This document shows positions 23,084 to 35,083 of a DNA stretch of 64,000 bases, one piece after another. Made by a program: the position numbers and the translations under genes. Numbering within the stretch: position 1 is the stretch's first letter; every line of letters starts with the position of its first letter. A model generated the notes under the pieces. The model saw nothing but the letters and a program-made list of their open reading frames with translations. It was not told the DNA's origin and did no database searches. The stretch spans positions 372,001-436,000 of the forward strand of contig JADLSH010000034.1 of assembly GCA_016169945.1 (NCBI GenBank), in the 5' to 3' direction. Source of the DNA: Trachythela sp. YZ-2020 (taxonomy: Eukaryota > Cnidaria > Anthozoa > Malacalcyonacea > Clavulariidae).

Positions 23084-24472
23084 TAATGTAAGAATTAGCT
23101 TTAAACTATGCATGGGAACTAATAGCAAGATTGTGAATTTTACGTTGCTAGTCATATTTTGTAGTTATGTCATTTTGATAGCAGTCATAGTTAAACTAGT
23201 AAGTTGTTCTAGTTGTTAAATCATATCTCATAGAATCCCACGTCGGCTTGAGAACATGACGTTAAGATTACTAACCTTACGTTCTGCTGATTGAGCTAGT
23301 AAAACTCATGCCCGAGTCGTACGATACCGGATTACCTATTCATGTCCGAGTTTCTTCAATCATGTCTAATTAAAGCCCATCTATATAGCTCGTTAAGGTT
23401 TTGGCTACACAATACCGAATTGAACATTCAGATCAGAATACGCTAACAAAACAACACAAGTATCTCGCGCGGGATTCAAGGAAACGAAGAGTTTTTGTCG
23501 AATATTTTATTGTTAACACTTCAATAATTTTTAATGAATGCACTCATCAGACATACTAATTGAAGTCAATAAAGAACCAAATACAGAATTGCTTTCTTTA
23601 ACTGAAACAAACATGTTCGTGAATAGAAATATAGTGGTTTATATTGATAGGACGCTGCTTGGTTCAGTAATGTTGGCAGGTCGGAAACTAACTGCACAGA
23701 ATCAACAGATATGGATTAGTTTTGATTAAAAAAACTTTTGAAACTAGAATGACCAAACTGAACTTATCGGATTCGACCAGTCACGCGGCCCCGAATCGTG
23801 CGGGACAATTTCCATACCACTTATAAAGCGGATTTGTTTATTCTTTGCTGCGACACACTCGGGATTGCCATGGCATTGTGTTACCAAAACACCGCATATC
23901 TGATTATTTGTTGTATGGAAAGTATAATCCGATACGAGAGCAATCCGATATTGTGTAACTGCGGCCTGAATGTAAATATTGGTATTTAAGGTGTTCCATT
24001 GCAGGATAATGTGTCACACACGGAGTTCTCACATTCTAAGTCACAAGTGAGACTCAGGCATTTTCCGTGAGCTTGAGCAGCAAAAGAAACAAATTAAGAT
24101 CTTTTTCACACTTATATATTTCCCACAATACAATGCCGCATGCTAATAATTGCATCAGTGTTATTTATTGATTTAGCTGCAGTTGCAGTGTCATTGTTTT
24201 AAATTTAGCACATCTTCACATTAAATTGTTCTTGTAGAATTGCGTTCAATATAGTCTGTATATGAAAGAATAAATAGATCTTCCAGAATCAAAACTAACT
24301 TCACTTATTCAATGCACCGAATATATACCGACAAATTACTAGAGGCTGGAAACTGGATGCTATAGATGACGACAAACAGGATATATTGCACAACTTTTGC
24401 AAATTTGTCATATCGACAAAAAATTTGTACGAATTCATACATCACATGTTTGGAATTTTAGAAACAGTACCA
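23084..24472. other. 3' flank of the lectin gene; no other gene seen
   Basis: AT-rich with only chance frames. Contains related CCCGAGTCGTACGATACCGG- and TACCGAATTG-like pieces near 23,310-23,420 that may be old repeats. Confidence 0.4.
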
Positions 24473-24750
24473 TTAAAGTGCTACGATCCCAAACTCGATT
24501 TTTGTATATGTGTAATACTTGTATCATTCTGAGAAGAAATGCAATAGCTATATCTTAATTGTAAATTAGTTTTCCTTTGTTTTTTAATGCTAAAATTCAA
24601 CTATTGATATCATATCCGGAAACTTTGAGAGTGAAAAAGTTGATCAAGATAGTGAAGATGTTTACTATAAAGATATATTACATTTCTTCTCAGAATAATT
24701 CAAATATTACACATATACAAAAATAACTTTTGGGGTCAGTGGCACTTTAA
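24473..24750. mobile_element. 278-bp MITE bounded by TTAA
   Basis: The left end TTAAAGTGCTACGATCCCAA and the inverted right end TTAAAGTGCCACTGACCCCA pair. The arms continue through TTTTTGTATATGTGTAATA and TTCTGAGAAGAAATG. TTAA ends suggest piggyBac- or Kolobok-like targeting. Confidence 0.7.
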
Positions 24751-25077
24751 GATAACTTATTCAAATAATGTCTTTGAGCGATTCACGCATTTAATAAAAT
24801 CTAAACAACTGATGACAAAAATCAGATGATAGAATGCTGTAACAGTCAATACTTCTGTACTTATGCGAATGTCTGCCTGTTTCTCTACTCTATTCATAGA
24901 TCTGGAAATTAAGGCTGATAGTGCTTCTGATACGTGTAAATGAAACTAAAAGGAAATGGTGACCAAGTTGAGTTGACCATAGTAACTTTAACTTTGTCCG
25001 AAGTGTCTCTCAAAGTAACTACTTATTAATTGTTGCGGGTCTTACCCGCGAATGCCAAAGCATATCAGAGATTTATT

Positions 25078-25656
25078 CTCGTACCCAGAGCCCGTCTTAC
25101 GCGCGTCAACGGAGCGCAACGAGGGGCTCTGGTTTAATGCAAATCAGAAACGAATATGATTGGCCACGCCGAAGGTTATTATATTCTGTCAAAACATGTC
25201 AAAATAGCATTTACTTTATTTTTAGAATGCGTGTTATTTAGAGAATCAATCGTATGGAGTCATAGCTACACGCGGGGCGGGTGTGTAGCACGAGCTGTAC
25301 AATTTCAGCAATGACATTACAAAAAAAATTCCAAATCTATTAATAGATATAGTGGTTGTGAAATCAAACTACTATATTTTCAGAATTAATGCGAAGTCAA
25401 TTTTTCTTGAATTTTTACAATTCCTAGGTGTATTGCTTCGTACATAAGCGAATCATTATTAATATTACATACGGAGTTTATTTATTTTCAGCCAAATTTT
25501 GCTTACGAAGTTTTAATATAATTATATTCGTGCCATGTCTTCCAGCATGCGCTGTGTTTATCCGGTTACCATGTTTTTGTGGTATCCGGTTTGGATTTAA
25601 CCAGAGCCTCTTCTAGCTCTCCGTTGACCGCGCGTATGACGGGCTCTGGGTACGAG
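25078..25656. mobile_element. 580-bp TIR element
   Basis: CTCGTACCCAGAGCCCGTC at the left end is answered by GACGGGCTCTGGGTACGAG at the right end. The arms continue with GCGCGTCAACGGAG/CTCCGTTGACCGCGCG and CTCTGGTTTAA/TTAACCAGAG. No coding content. Confidence 0.7.
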
Positions 25657-25981
25657 AATGATCAGAGATTCTGAATTGTATGGACTCAGCCACAAATCCG
25701 TGATTGAATATGCGAGACAAGCCTGCAAGCAGTGGTGCAGTAGACAGGAAACACAGTCCGAAGCGTTAACGTCTGATTATATGGATAATGTATTGTGAAA
25801 ATTACTGACACATCTCCCATTAATTTTAAGCCGTATTTTACGCCCCAAAAAGTTGCCCCTAGTATGGCAGTGCTTTATATTTGTATGAATCTATAGCTCA
25901 CGATTCACGAGAATGAGGCTCCCGGATCAACGAAGAGATTGGTCACGTAATTATCGAAAGGGTGTATTGGTAAAGAATGCA

Positions 25982-26263
25982 AGCTTGGAAATAGGGCTAG
26001 TGTTCGAATGGATCATGCATGATGATAAAACAATATTGTAACTAACATATTGTCTGAAACTGCTCTGTCAATGTCTTTGAGTGGCACAACCTCGAAGCAT
26101 GCTTGCAAGTTTGTTGAAAAATATATTGGAATTATATTTTTCTGACCAGATGTTTTGTTTTGGCAAGTCAGCTTTTGGAAATAGAACTAAAGATTGAATG
26201 GATCACACATGATGTCAATACAATATTGAAACTAACATATTTTCTGAAACTGCTCTGTGAAGT
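25982..26263. repeat. Diverged direct repeat, two copies
   Basis: 25982-26075 and 26168-26263 share GGAAATAG, GAATGGATCA, CAATATTG.AACTAACATAT and TGTCTGAAACTGCTCTGT-like blocks in the same order. Flanking CACGAGAATGAGGCTCCC (25,897) and TACGAGAGCGAGGCTCCCAG (26,312) show that the duplication covers about 400 bp. Confidence 0.55.
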
Positions 26264-26419
26264 GAAGTGAAGTGAATTGGTACAAATATCTAATTGTCTT
26301 TCGTCTTGATTTACGAGAGCGAGGCTCCCAGGCCAAGGACGTATTCGTGACAAAATAATATTCGTGACGTTGCATTGGCAGTCAGACACTGGAAGCTTGA
26401 GGCCATCTAGCATATGTTA

Positions 26420-27136
26420 TTATCTCCTACCACCTTGCATTTATTTGATTTCGAAAGAGTAGATGCTGTTAAGAGTTGTTAGAAGAACTAACAACTCGGA
26501 ACAACAACATAACGCATGTCAGAAGGCGACAATGTTTACCTATGACTGTCGAGAGGAACCTGACCGCCTGTCGCAAAACTAGGTCTGGTGGAGTACTGGA
26601 TCCAAATGTAGTGATTTTCGTGCAAAATTAGCCGACGTTCCCCAGAGCTTCGCCAGTCCCGCCAGAGGATCGCGTGCTCGGGATACGAGATTGACTCAAA
26701 ACTAGATGCCAGACTCCGGCGCAGTAAAATTCAAAATGGCAGCCAAGGGTGCCTTCCTCTATTTATCCTATTTATCCGCACGTACAGAAATTGAACACGA
26801 AGATAATGACGTTCGGTATATTATATACATAAAACTCCGAGCATTCCACAATATATATCCCTTGGGCTTTATACCCTTCTAACCTTTTATCTTGTTTTAA
26901 ATCTCGAGAAATTGGCGAAAAATTGTCCACATTTTCAATCCATATAATATTTCATCAACATCAGAGTTCAGCTTCTTGCTATGCATAGGCCCTTAGAGGT
27001 AATAACACGGGTGTGTCAATCCTAAACAACAATTTATAACAGCCGTTTTGGTCTGAAATCAAACTTGCGATTACAAATCGCACACCCGCTTCGCGGTCTC
27101 CAGTCAATTTTCTCACAATTTAATCACACTTTAGAT
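26420..27136. other. No gene recognised
   Basis: Intergenic DNA with a CGGGATACGAGATTGA-like piece near 26,690 that may belong to a TIR family. No supported reading frame. Confidence 0.4.
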
Positions 27137-27140
27137 TTGG

Positions 27141-27166
27141 ATATATATATATATATATATATATAT
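27141..27166. repeat. (AT)n microsatellite
   Basis: An uninterrupted AT dinucleotide run of about 26 bp. Confidence 0.9.
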
Positions 27167-27390
27167 CTTAGTTGTCATACCCGCTGTGTTGGCATATTTG
27201 CATCACAATGAAACTACTGTAATTAATTAAAATTTCCTTTTTGATTTGATGTCAATTATATCAGCATGAGATATCTGCACATACCGTGAACTTTTCCGAT
27301 TTTGCTCGAAGACATTTATAATTGCCAGACAACTGGAAATTTCCGGACTATTTAAAATGTAACTTTATTGATAAGAAATGTATACGTGTT

Positions 27391-27973
27391 TAGGGGCGGA
27401 CCATTAGAAAAACCCGGAGGGGGGGTGACAATTCCCCAAAAAATTCCTGCAAGAAGAAATTGTGGGAAAAAAATATCCTGCAAGAGGTCTACTCTGGGTT
27501 TACAGTACTTCATCTTGCAAGAATAATGTTTCTAAAACTTAATATATACTTTGATCCACTTTATTCTTGCAAGATGAAGTACTTTTATACCATATATTGC
27601 GCGGCATATGGAAAATATGGGGGAAAGCACTTGCTTGTGACCAGCCAGAGAGGCAGCTGTAACCTGTTACAATGCTGTATTTTAACCATTTTACCACTGG
27701 AATTTTAGTTCCAGTGTATATGCGATGCTGCAAAAATAGTGTATATTCCTCAATATATAATTTAAGCCGTATCGATATATATTTATGGAAAAGTTGCGTG
27801 AACCATTAACAGTTGAGTTTTATAGGGAAAAAAATGTATCAATTTCAATACATAAAAAAAATTCTCCAAAGCTTGGACCCTAAAAAAATCATGCGGGCGG
27901 TCATCCTCGAAAAAGAAAATCCGGCACGGATTTTTTCTGCCCCCGTCCGGGTTTTTCTAATGGTCCGCCCCTA
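27391..27973. mobile_element. 583-bp TIR element with TAGGGGCGG ends
   Basis: The left end TAGGGGCGGACCATTAGAAA and its complement at 27,947-27,973 match, continuing through AACCCGG. Internal CTTGCAAGA motifs form a second inverted pair. The ends resemble those of 11286-12306. Confidence 0.75.
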
Positions 27974-28532
27974 ATTGAAACTTTGAAACATTCAGATATA
28001 TACGGCTATTTACACGCAGTTTTAAATTTCGTTGAAATATGCTCGCTTCGGATTTGTGACCAAAACTTACGGCTTCATCAAGAAATATCGCAACTGAAAT
28101 GACATTTTAATAATATAAGGTTTACCATTTTACTATTTATGGCAACAGGCTGAAAGGGGTATTTAATTTTATTGCGGTATTTAGGCAGATTCTAATTTAT
28201 ACTTCAAAAACAAATGTTACTGGTGAGGCCCTATTAAGGTAAATTCCGACAGTCGACATTGCGTTGAAGGGGTGACATAAAGCTATCTAAAATTTGACAG
28301 CGACAAAACAATAACGGAATTCCGAAAGCGACGTGGCTACGTTTTCAATCGGCGATATTGCTCGTTTAGAAATTCAGAGGAGCGACATGCATACCCCCCA
28401 TAACAGTGTTTATAATGATAATTGCTATTTCAAAGCCCTTGAATTGATTAAATGTATCCGAATCCGTTTTTGGGTACTATGAACAAGAGAGTATGGTTTT
28501 GAATATGCACCAGTATTTGATTAGGAATGTAT

Positions 28533-29238
28533 AGAGTCCGAGGGATCGAGGAACAAAAATGGAGGGAGAGACGGACTTGGCTCACTTGCAATGTTTCGAA
28601 TCAGATTTATTATTTTGGCGGGAAATTATATTAATAGACAGGTGAGGTGTTATTTTCAGCGGTTTTGTTACAAATACGGACGACCGCAAGTGCCAGGGCA
28701 AAATTATTAAAATACCCGTCGCGATCGAAACAAAATAGTCTAGCATTGAAAATATTAAAATATAAAGGTCACTGCAAAATAAAGTTAACGCAATATATCA
28801 ACATTTATTTGTTATCATTGACATTGTGACCGATTCTGAGACGCTAAAACCTCAGTCGCACAGATTTGTCATTGCGATATTAACAAATGATCAAATAAAT
28901 GACTATTTGCACAAAATTGTCCATAATTTTATCGTATCCAAGTTTGCGCAAGCCATAATTAATACCATCTTGAAACGAATTCATCATTTTCAGTATAAAC
29001 TAAACCAGACAGGAAGAGAGAGCATGCTATATATTTTGAAACAAGATACTTTGTTATTTCCGCTTTATTGTCAATTAGCATAAATTATTGCAATCTAGTT
29101 ATGACGCGTTACCGACGGAAAAACGGGTCGGTAAATTTGGCGCGCTTGCAGGTGAGCCAAGTCCGTCTCTCCCTCAAACTTTCCCGCGTTATTGCACCTC
29201 GCGCGCCGCTTCTCGGCGCGCTCGATCCCTCGGACTCT
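28533..29238. mobile_element. TIR element, ~700 bp
   Basis: The left arm has AGAGTCCGAGGGATCGAG and GAGGGAGAGACGGACTTGGC followed by TCACTTGCAA. The right arm has the complements in order, but with about 30 extra GC-rich bases (GCGCGCCGCTTCTCGGCGCG) between the two blocks. Non-coding interior. Confidence 0.55.
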
Positions 29239-29517
29239 AGAGAGACGGACTTGATCCAAGTCTAAAGTCGACCGTGAACTACACTAGCTGTTATGTGGGT
29301 TATTACGGCTGAGCAATTACCGCTAACTGCTTCCAAATTTACTTGAAGCGGATCAATTGAAGTTAACGACCCCCCTGCCCCAAGGGAGTCGTATACTTCA
29401 ATGGCCATTGAAGTATACGACCCCCCAAAATAATAGCTTTTTATCATGATTCATGATTTTTATTAATGATTTTTATATCGAGAATTTCGTTTAGCTTCTT
29501 TTTATATATTTGGTGGT

Positions 29518-29670
29518 CAGTAGCGAAGCCAGCCTGACAATTTGGTCATGCAATGCAAATTTTAAATCATTATCATTATTCATTTCTTTAGAAATTGATT
29601 GTTTTCACAGTCTATGAACACGGAAATATTTGCATAGCATGACCAAATTGTCAGGCTGGCTTCGCCACTG
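29518..29670. mobile_element. 153-bp hAT MITE nested in the 29350-30187 element
   Basis: Ends CAGTAGCGAAGCCAGCCTGA and, inverted, CAGTGGCGAAGCCAGCCTGA. TSD TTGGTGGT at 29510-29517 and 29671-29678. The arms extend through CAATTTGGTCATGC. Confidence 0.92.
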
Positions 29671-29689
29671 TTGGTGGTTTCTAAAGTTC

Positions 29690-29942
29690 TCTGGCTTGCG
29701 ACGAGACCGTGTTGCTTCAGGAAATCTATCGTCACTTCCATGTTGTCGCCAAAGATTACTTCTCGCAGTTCGTCGTGGATAGACATTTCGTCGGTGGATA
29801 TCGGGTGGAATACTGTTGCAGTATGCTCGCCAAACATTTTAAGGCCTTTTATAACGCCTTTCCAGCAATGAGTCATCGAACAGATATTTACAAGATGCAG
29901 TTTGCGATCAAAACACGGAGACAAAATTGCAAAACAAAACAC
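29690..29942 (-). pseudogene. Coding-like fragment, unknown
   Basis: The minus strand reads KLHLVNICSMTHCWKGVIKG, then ISTDEMSIHDELREVIFGDN and MEVTIDFLKQHGLVASQRTL. The amino-acid composition looks real rather than random, and the position inside a TIR element suggests a transposase remnant. I do not recognise the family. The end at the left is cut by the nested MITE. Confidence 0.35.
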
Positions 29943-30195
29943 CTCAAGCGCATATTATTGATCGTGTTGAAAGTCTTTTGAATTTGTTTCCTGGTCAAAA
30001 AATCAATGAACTGAGACATAGAGAAATAGAGAATAAAGGGAAGTCATAAAAATTCCTTTGAAACAGACACAAAAACCCGTAAATTTAACGATATAATACA
30101 AGGGGGGTCGTATACTTCAGTCCGAATATTTGTTATTGAAGTATACGACCCCATTGGCATAGGGGGGTCGTTAACTTCAATTGATCCCTTGAAGC

Positions 30196-31068
30196 AACAT
30201 GATCTCTTTACAAACCTCGGTATTCGTGAAACATCGCAGACAATGTTCAAATTACCAGAGAAATATATAATTTGATAATGCATGCATATGTTGTTGAAGG
30301 GGAATTGGGGAAATTAGCATAAACAGTAGGGGTGATTGGTCCAATTAAGACATTTTAAATCCAATTAACATGCATTCCCATTTCGCGTTCTTCAATCTGT
30401 CGTTTCGAAACCTAAGAAGATCTGGTAAAAGTGCTGGACTAGTGAAATATTTACAAGAAGTTAGGTATGTATATTGAATGCTACATGTGATTGGTATAAT
30501 GGCAGTTTGATATCGTGTGGACTATAAGTGTTTATTTATGACTGGCATGCATCAATAACTCGTTATTGACGTGTCATATCCATAATTTTCTCACTTTAAT
30601 ACGACATTCTAAGGCCAGATTGTGGACTTGTGGTTATGTGACAACACCGAGATTTACATGGGAAGACAATATATGCACGTATAGTTTCACAATTTTCACA
30701 AATCTAGAAAACGTACTACAATCACTTTCAAAAGTTGTTGGGACACCTGCAGTTTTGCATCATAGGTCAATCTATACACTTGTAGCCGACACATTAATCT
30801 CCCACCCTCGGGCAATACCGCATCAAATATGATGGTAAGTTGGACACAACATTGAATGGGAGGATGGAGATTTCTTAAGATAATAGGTGTTTTGGGCATC
30901 TGTCCCAACAGGTTTAAAAGGATTGAAGTGTACTGAAAATATTAAACCAGAGCTAGCGTCGACTGCTCAGTAAATATAGAAAACTGTGCCTGCGATCGGG
31001 CATGTTCATTCTTTTCTGCCTCAAAAAGATTAGAAACTTACACTATACGAGCGACTTTCATGTCGTTG
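30196..31068. other. No gene recognised
   Basis: Short frames only; none has recognisable motifs or splice context. Confidence 0.4.
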
Positions 31069-31753
31069 TAGCCTGTGCACAGACGTTACTCTCGATCGCA
31101 CGAGAGAACGTCTGTGAGTCGGGTGAAAATACCTTGTGCAGGTCACGTGGATTTTCACGGATTTGTAGAAAGACATCTGATTGGACAGCGCTTAACTAGT
31201 CTAATTTATGACAAATCAAAACATTTCATTGGTTATTAACTTTCCCATATTATAATTAGACTGCATTAAATTATTGTCACCTGACTACAAAAATCATTTT
31301 CCTAGTTTAGAAAGCCAATAAGATACAAGAACGGAAACGAGCTATTTAAAGAACCAATCACATGGAGTTATAACTACATGCTGTTCACGTGTAACGTACG
31401 TGCTGTACAATTCCAACAAAAACAACATTTCTAAATCTATTAATAAATCTAATGTTTGTGAAATGTGAGATTATGGATTTATTATGTTTTTACAAACCAT
31501 AGATCTATTTTTCAGTACATGAGCGCTCACTATCTATTACTTTAAACACGGTGCTTATTTAAAAAGGAAGGAATTCTATTTCAATATCGCGGCCTGAACG
31601 TATTGTTTAAATTAGATTTTACAAGTTATAGGCTGTCCAATCAGATGTCTTTCCACAAATCCGTAGAAAATCCGCGTGACCTGCACAAGGCATTTTCACC
31701 CGACTCACAGACGTTCTCTCGTGTGATCGAGAGTGACGTCTGTGTACAGGCTA
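31069..31753. mobile_element. 685-bp TIR element, hAT-like
   Basis: Ends TAGCCTGTGCACAGACGTTA and inverted TAGCCTGTACACAGACGTCA. The arms run about 130 bp through the ACGTCTGTGAGTCGGGTG and GATGTCTTTC blocks. The flanks TGTCGTTG and AGCCGTTG match at 6 of 8 positions, possibly a worn TSD. Confidence 0.7.
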
Positions 31754-31882
31754 AGCCGTTGGCGTTGGTTTTAAATCTTTGATGTGTGAATTCATAATGT
31801 TTATATCCTCTATATATCCTTCATATAAACTGGTGAACCCGGTGACCCAGTGTTAATGTAATGATGCATTTTCTTCTTATAG

Positions 31883-31944
31883 TAAGGAAATGGCAGGAAA
31901 ACCAACACCAGCCAACGAAAACCCAGAGAAAACACCTGATCCAG
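31883..31944 (+). CDS. Possible first coding exon of an unknown host gene
   Basis: After TTCTTCTTATAG the exon contains ATG at 31,890 and encodes MAGKPTPANENPEKTPDP, ending in phase 1 at a GTAGAA donor. It is hydrophilic and Pro-rich. Its phase fits the exon at 46306, giving a plausible two-exon start separated by 14.4 kb that is almost entirely transposons. Not confirmed without transcripts. Confidence 0.35.
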
Positions 31945-32670
31945 GTAGAATTATTATTAAGTTTCTATAGATGCGTCGTCCATTCTCGGCATAAAAATTC
32001 ATTTTCTTACAGCCTAAACAAAACCTAACCCTACACACAATCCTAAACCAAAACCGAACCCGAACCCAAACTTATTGTATGGTTTCGAGTGCAATTTGGA
32101 TATATAACATGCACGGGTGAGTTTTTCAAAGACATCAAAAGAGCACGAGTCCGAAGGACGAGTGCTATTTGAGGTCTTTGAAAAACTTACGAGTGCATGT
32201 TTTATCCAAATTTCACGAGAAACCATGCTATTACTTATTAATAATGTACACAAAATGTTCGATACAACTATACTTTCAACTTACAAGTTTCGTCGAGCCG
32301 TCCATCGATAATATTTTCGCCAGTCCGTATTTAATTTGATGAATCAGCAACGACTTGAAAGTTTCACTTAACCAAGCAAGTTTAAGTTAAAGTTGTTTAA
32401 GTTAAAGTCTTGTTAATTTCGAATAAAAATAGCAGCCATATTTTCGGCTAGAACTCAACTTTCATTTATGTAGCTTGGCTGCCATATTTGTTTTGTTTTG
32501 CAGCAAACTATTGCCGTCATTTGCGGACAGAAACTGGTTACGCTGATTGGTTGATTTTAGTCATGTTTCTTTTTCGAACAATCAGATCAGTTTGTTAGAG
32601 AATTTTGCACTGTTGTTACAGATTTTTGCACTGCTGTTTGGGATAAACTGCACTGAAATCAATCAATCAA

Positions 32671-34744
32671 TCACGGTCGAGTAATATTTTTATGTATATT
32701 GTTAGAGAGGTTAAGATACGACGGTTTCAGTTTTGTTTCGTAATTAGAAATAATCATATACTGCAAAAGAATGTATACGATAATTACGAGTAAAGGTACA
32801 GGCATCGATGAGAATTACTTAACAAATTGATACTACCCGTTCCCGTAGGTTGGAGCCCGGCTATCTTGATCTCTCTAATATGCACTGTTTAATAAACGAG
32901 CAGGAGTGTTTTATTATGTGGTATTAGACCTAATAAAACACGCATTGCGAGTGTATTGAACGGCTTCAAAACGTCCCATTAGTATTCTTTATGATGAGCT
33001 TTACATAAAGAATACTAATGAAGTCGAGTTTTATCAGGTATATAGCCACTTCACATGACATATTATCGTTGACATGATTTGCCAAAAAACTTATTTAACA
33101 ATTATTCGCCGAAGGCGAGGTGAATATCGGTTACTAAAAAGCGAGACAAAGTCGAGGTTTTTATTCACCGATATTCTCCGAGCCTGAGGTGAATAATTGT
33201 TTTAGTAAAATTAAATAGGTGATTATTTTGAAAAAAAAATGTACATTTCAAAAATATTTTAATTGAATATTTACGATAATTTTGGTGATTATCGCGTTAA
33301 CCCAGGTAGCGCAACCAATCAGCATTGATAATTCTCAATAATATCACCTATATTATTTTACTAAGAATTATTAAGGAGTGTTTGAAAGCTTGTATACTAT
33401 AAAGAGCACAGTAGAAATAGTCCTATATCTAGAAGGTTTAGAAAATATGTATAAATTTCTGGTACAGAAGTTTTACTTTCATGCAGTATAGCCATGTACG
33501 AAATTTCCAATGAACTAGCTATTACCTGTCCAAGAAACCGGAAATGCATGCGCAGGGATTATTCTAAGCTGGATTTGCTACCACTTCTTGGAGTTGTAAA
33601 AATGTTTCTGGAGTTGTAAATGGAAATTACTGGAGTTGTTTGTTTATATTTATGTTCCAAATTTGAACAAAAACTGTATATACTATTATTTTATCCAACA
33701 CGATAATAAGTAATTCACAAGGTATAGCACATATTGCACATACAAATTTTGACATAGCTATATCGGACCATTTTTCCGGAACACATTTGAAAATGAATGA
33801 TTGAAATTGGAGGACAATTGCCTTCCAGTAATTTGGAAGGTTGATGTGGAAATTCAGCCACTAGGTTACTTAATTAAATGAGAAGATATTAACAACTAAT
33901 TTAGTACAGCTACTTTCAACGGCCTTACTTGTACATATGAAGGTGCGCACGACAATTACAAGGAAAATTTGGCGAGACTCGGTCCTTGATTATAAGGATG
34001 GCATATGATGAAGGGGGCGAAAATGATATCCTAAAGGGTACTTGCGATATCCTATGGGGCAACTTCCCAAAAATGTATCCAAGGGGGTTCCAAAATGTTT
34101 TTATCCTAAGGGGGGTAATGAACGGACCCCTCAATAAGGGGGGTGCCTATATTAAATGGAATGGCCCAATATCATACATAAATCGCGTTTTATCAACTCG
34201 TGTGGAACATACCAATTTAACAACAAAGTCGATTCCTTTTTGCTCTTCGTAAGAATGCCAATGTGCAGTTTAACATACGAACTAACAGCCGCGACAACAC
34301 CAGAAAGTATAAAAAAAAACTCGAAGCGGAATATAACCAAACGACTAAGTCGCCAGCGATGAAATGAATAATTTCAATCTTGCCGCACGAAATTTGATCT
34401 CATGTTATGCCTAATATGGTATTCCATGCCATATAGAGAGTTACCGGAGTTGTTGGAGCGCGTGGGGCCTCGGAACCCGGTATTGTGCGTCACGTCTCGT
34501 ATAGCACATCCACTGAGAATATTTTTGTGTTTCTGACAAAAATATGGCCTAATGGCTTGCTTTCGTTGCAGCATTTTCCTCGAATTTGTGTCAGAATCTA
34601 TTCAAACATTAGTAAAGCATATTGGCAGGATTCATCGAAATGAACCGAATTTCCATGTCGTTTGTGGTATCAAGAGGGTTGCGCGAAAATATTCAAACAT
34701 TCATATTTTCACCCCCAGAAACGGAGTTAATTTAGCAATACCAA
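32671..34744. other. Gene-free interior
   Basis: Contains a hairpin at about 33,105-33,200 (GAGGTGAATATCGG with CCGATATTC) and irregular AAGGGGG/ATATCCTA direct repeats at 34,010-34,150. No coding frame is supported. Confidence 0.4.
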
Positions 34745-34747
34745 TAT

Positions 34748-35083
34748 AGGTGTTACTTTAACACCCATGTTCTACCTCAAGAAACGGTGCCAATTTAGCA
34801 CTACGAATAACAAATGTTTAACACCCCTAGAGGTGTTATTTTAAAATCCAAAAATTAGCACCAGAAACCGGTGTTATTGCAACACTTGCACTCCTCTTGT
34901 AGGTGCTAATTTAACACTTCTAAAGTGGTGTTAAACAAATCGAGTGTTAAATTGACCCTTTGGAAATATTTGTATTTCTTTAGTGTTAAATTAGCACTGA
35001 ATTAGGTGCTAAAATGACACTTTCTATTTAGCACCACCCTTAGGTGTCAATCTAACACCAGTCGAGGTGCTATTTTAACACTC
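34748..35083. repeat. Irregular array of GGTGTTA/TAACACC half-palindromes
   Basis: Over about 335 bp the motif GGTGTTA or GGTGCTA alternates with TAACAC or TAGCAC, separated by short variable spacers, at least 15 half-sites in both orientations. Many pairs form GGTGxTAxTTTAACACx palindromes. The spacing is irregular, so it is neither a normal satellite nor a CRISPR. Confidence 0.7.

Larger units (their letters stand above)
29350..30187. mobile_element. 838-bp TIR element with perfect 8-bp TSD
   Basis: Ends GGATCAATTGAAGTTAACGA and the complement ending at 30,187. The direct repeat CTTGAAGC flanks both (29342-29349, 30188-30195). Subterminal GAAGTATACGACCCC repeats occur twice per end. The 8-bp TSD fits hAT. 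It contains a smaller MITE (29518-29670) and a short coding-like fragment. Confidence 0.8.

Noticed and set aside
31990..32075. Telomere-like or interstitial telomeric repeat
   Set aside because: CCTAACCC-like words are imperfect (CCTAAACC, CCGAACCC) and not in a regular hexamer array.
34748..35083. CRISPR array
   Set aside because: Repeats are short, in both orientations, with irregular spacing and no unique spacers of constant length; the host is eukaryotic.
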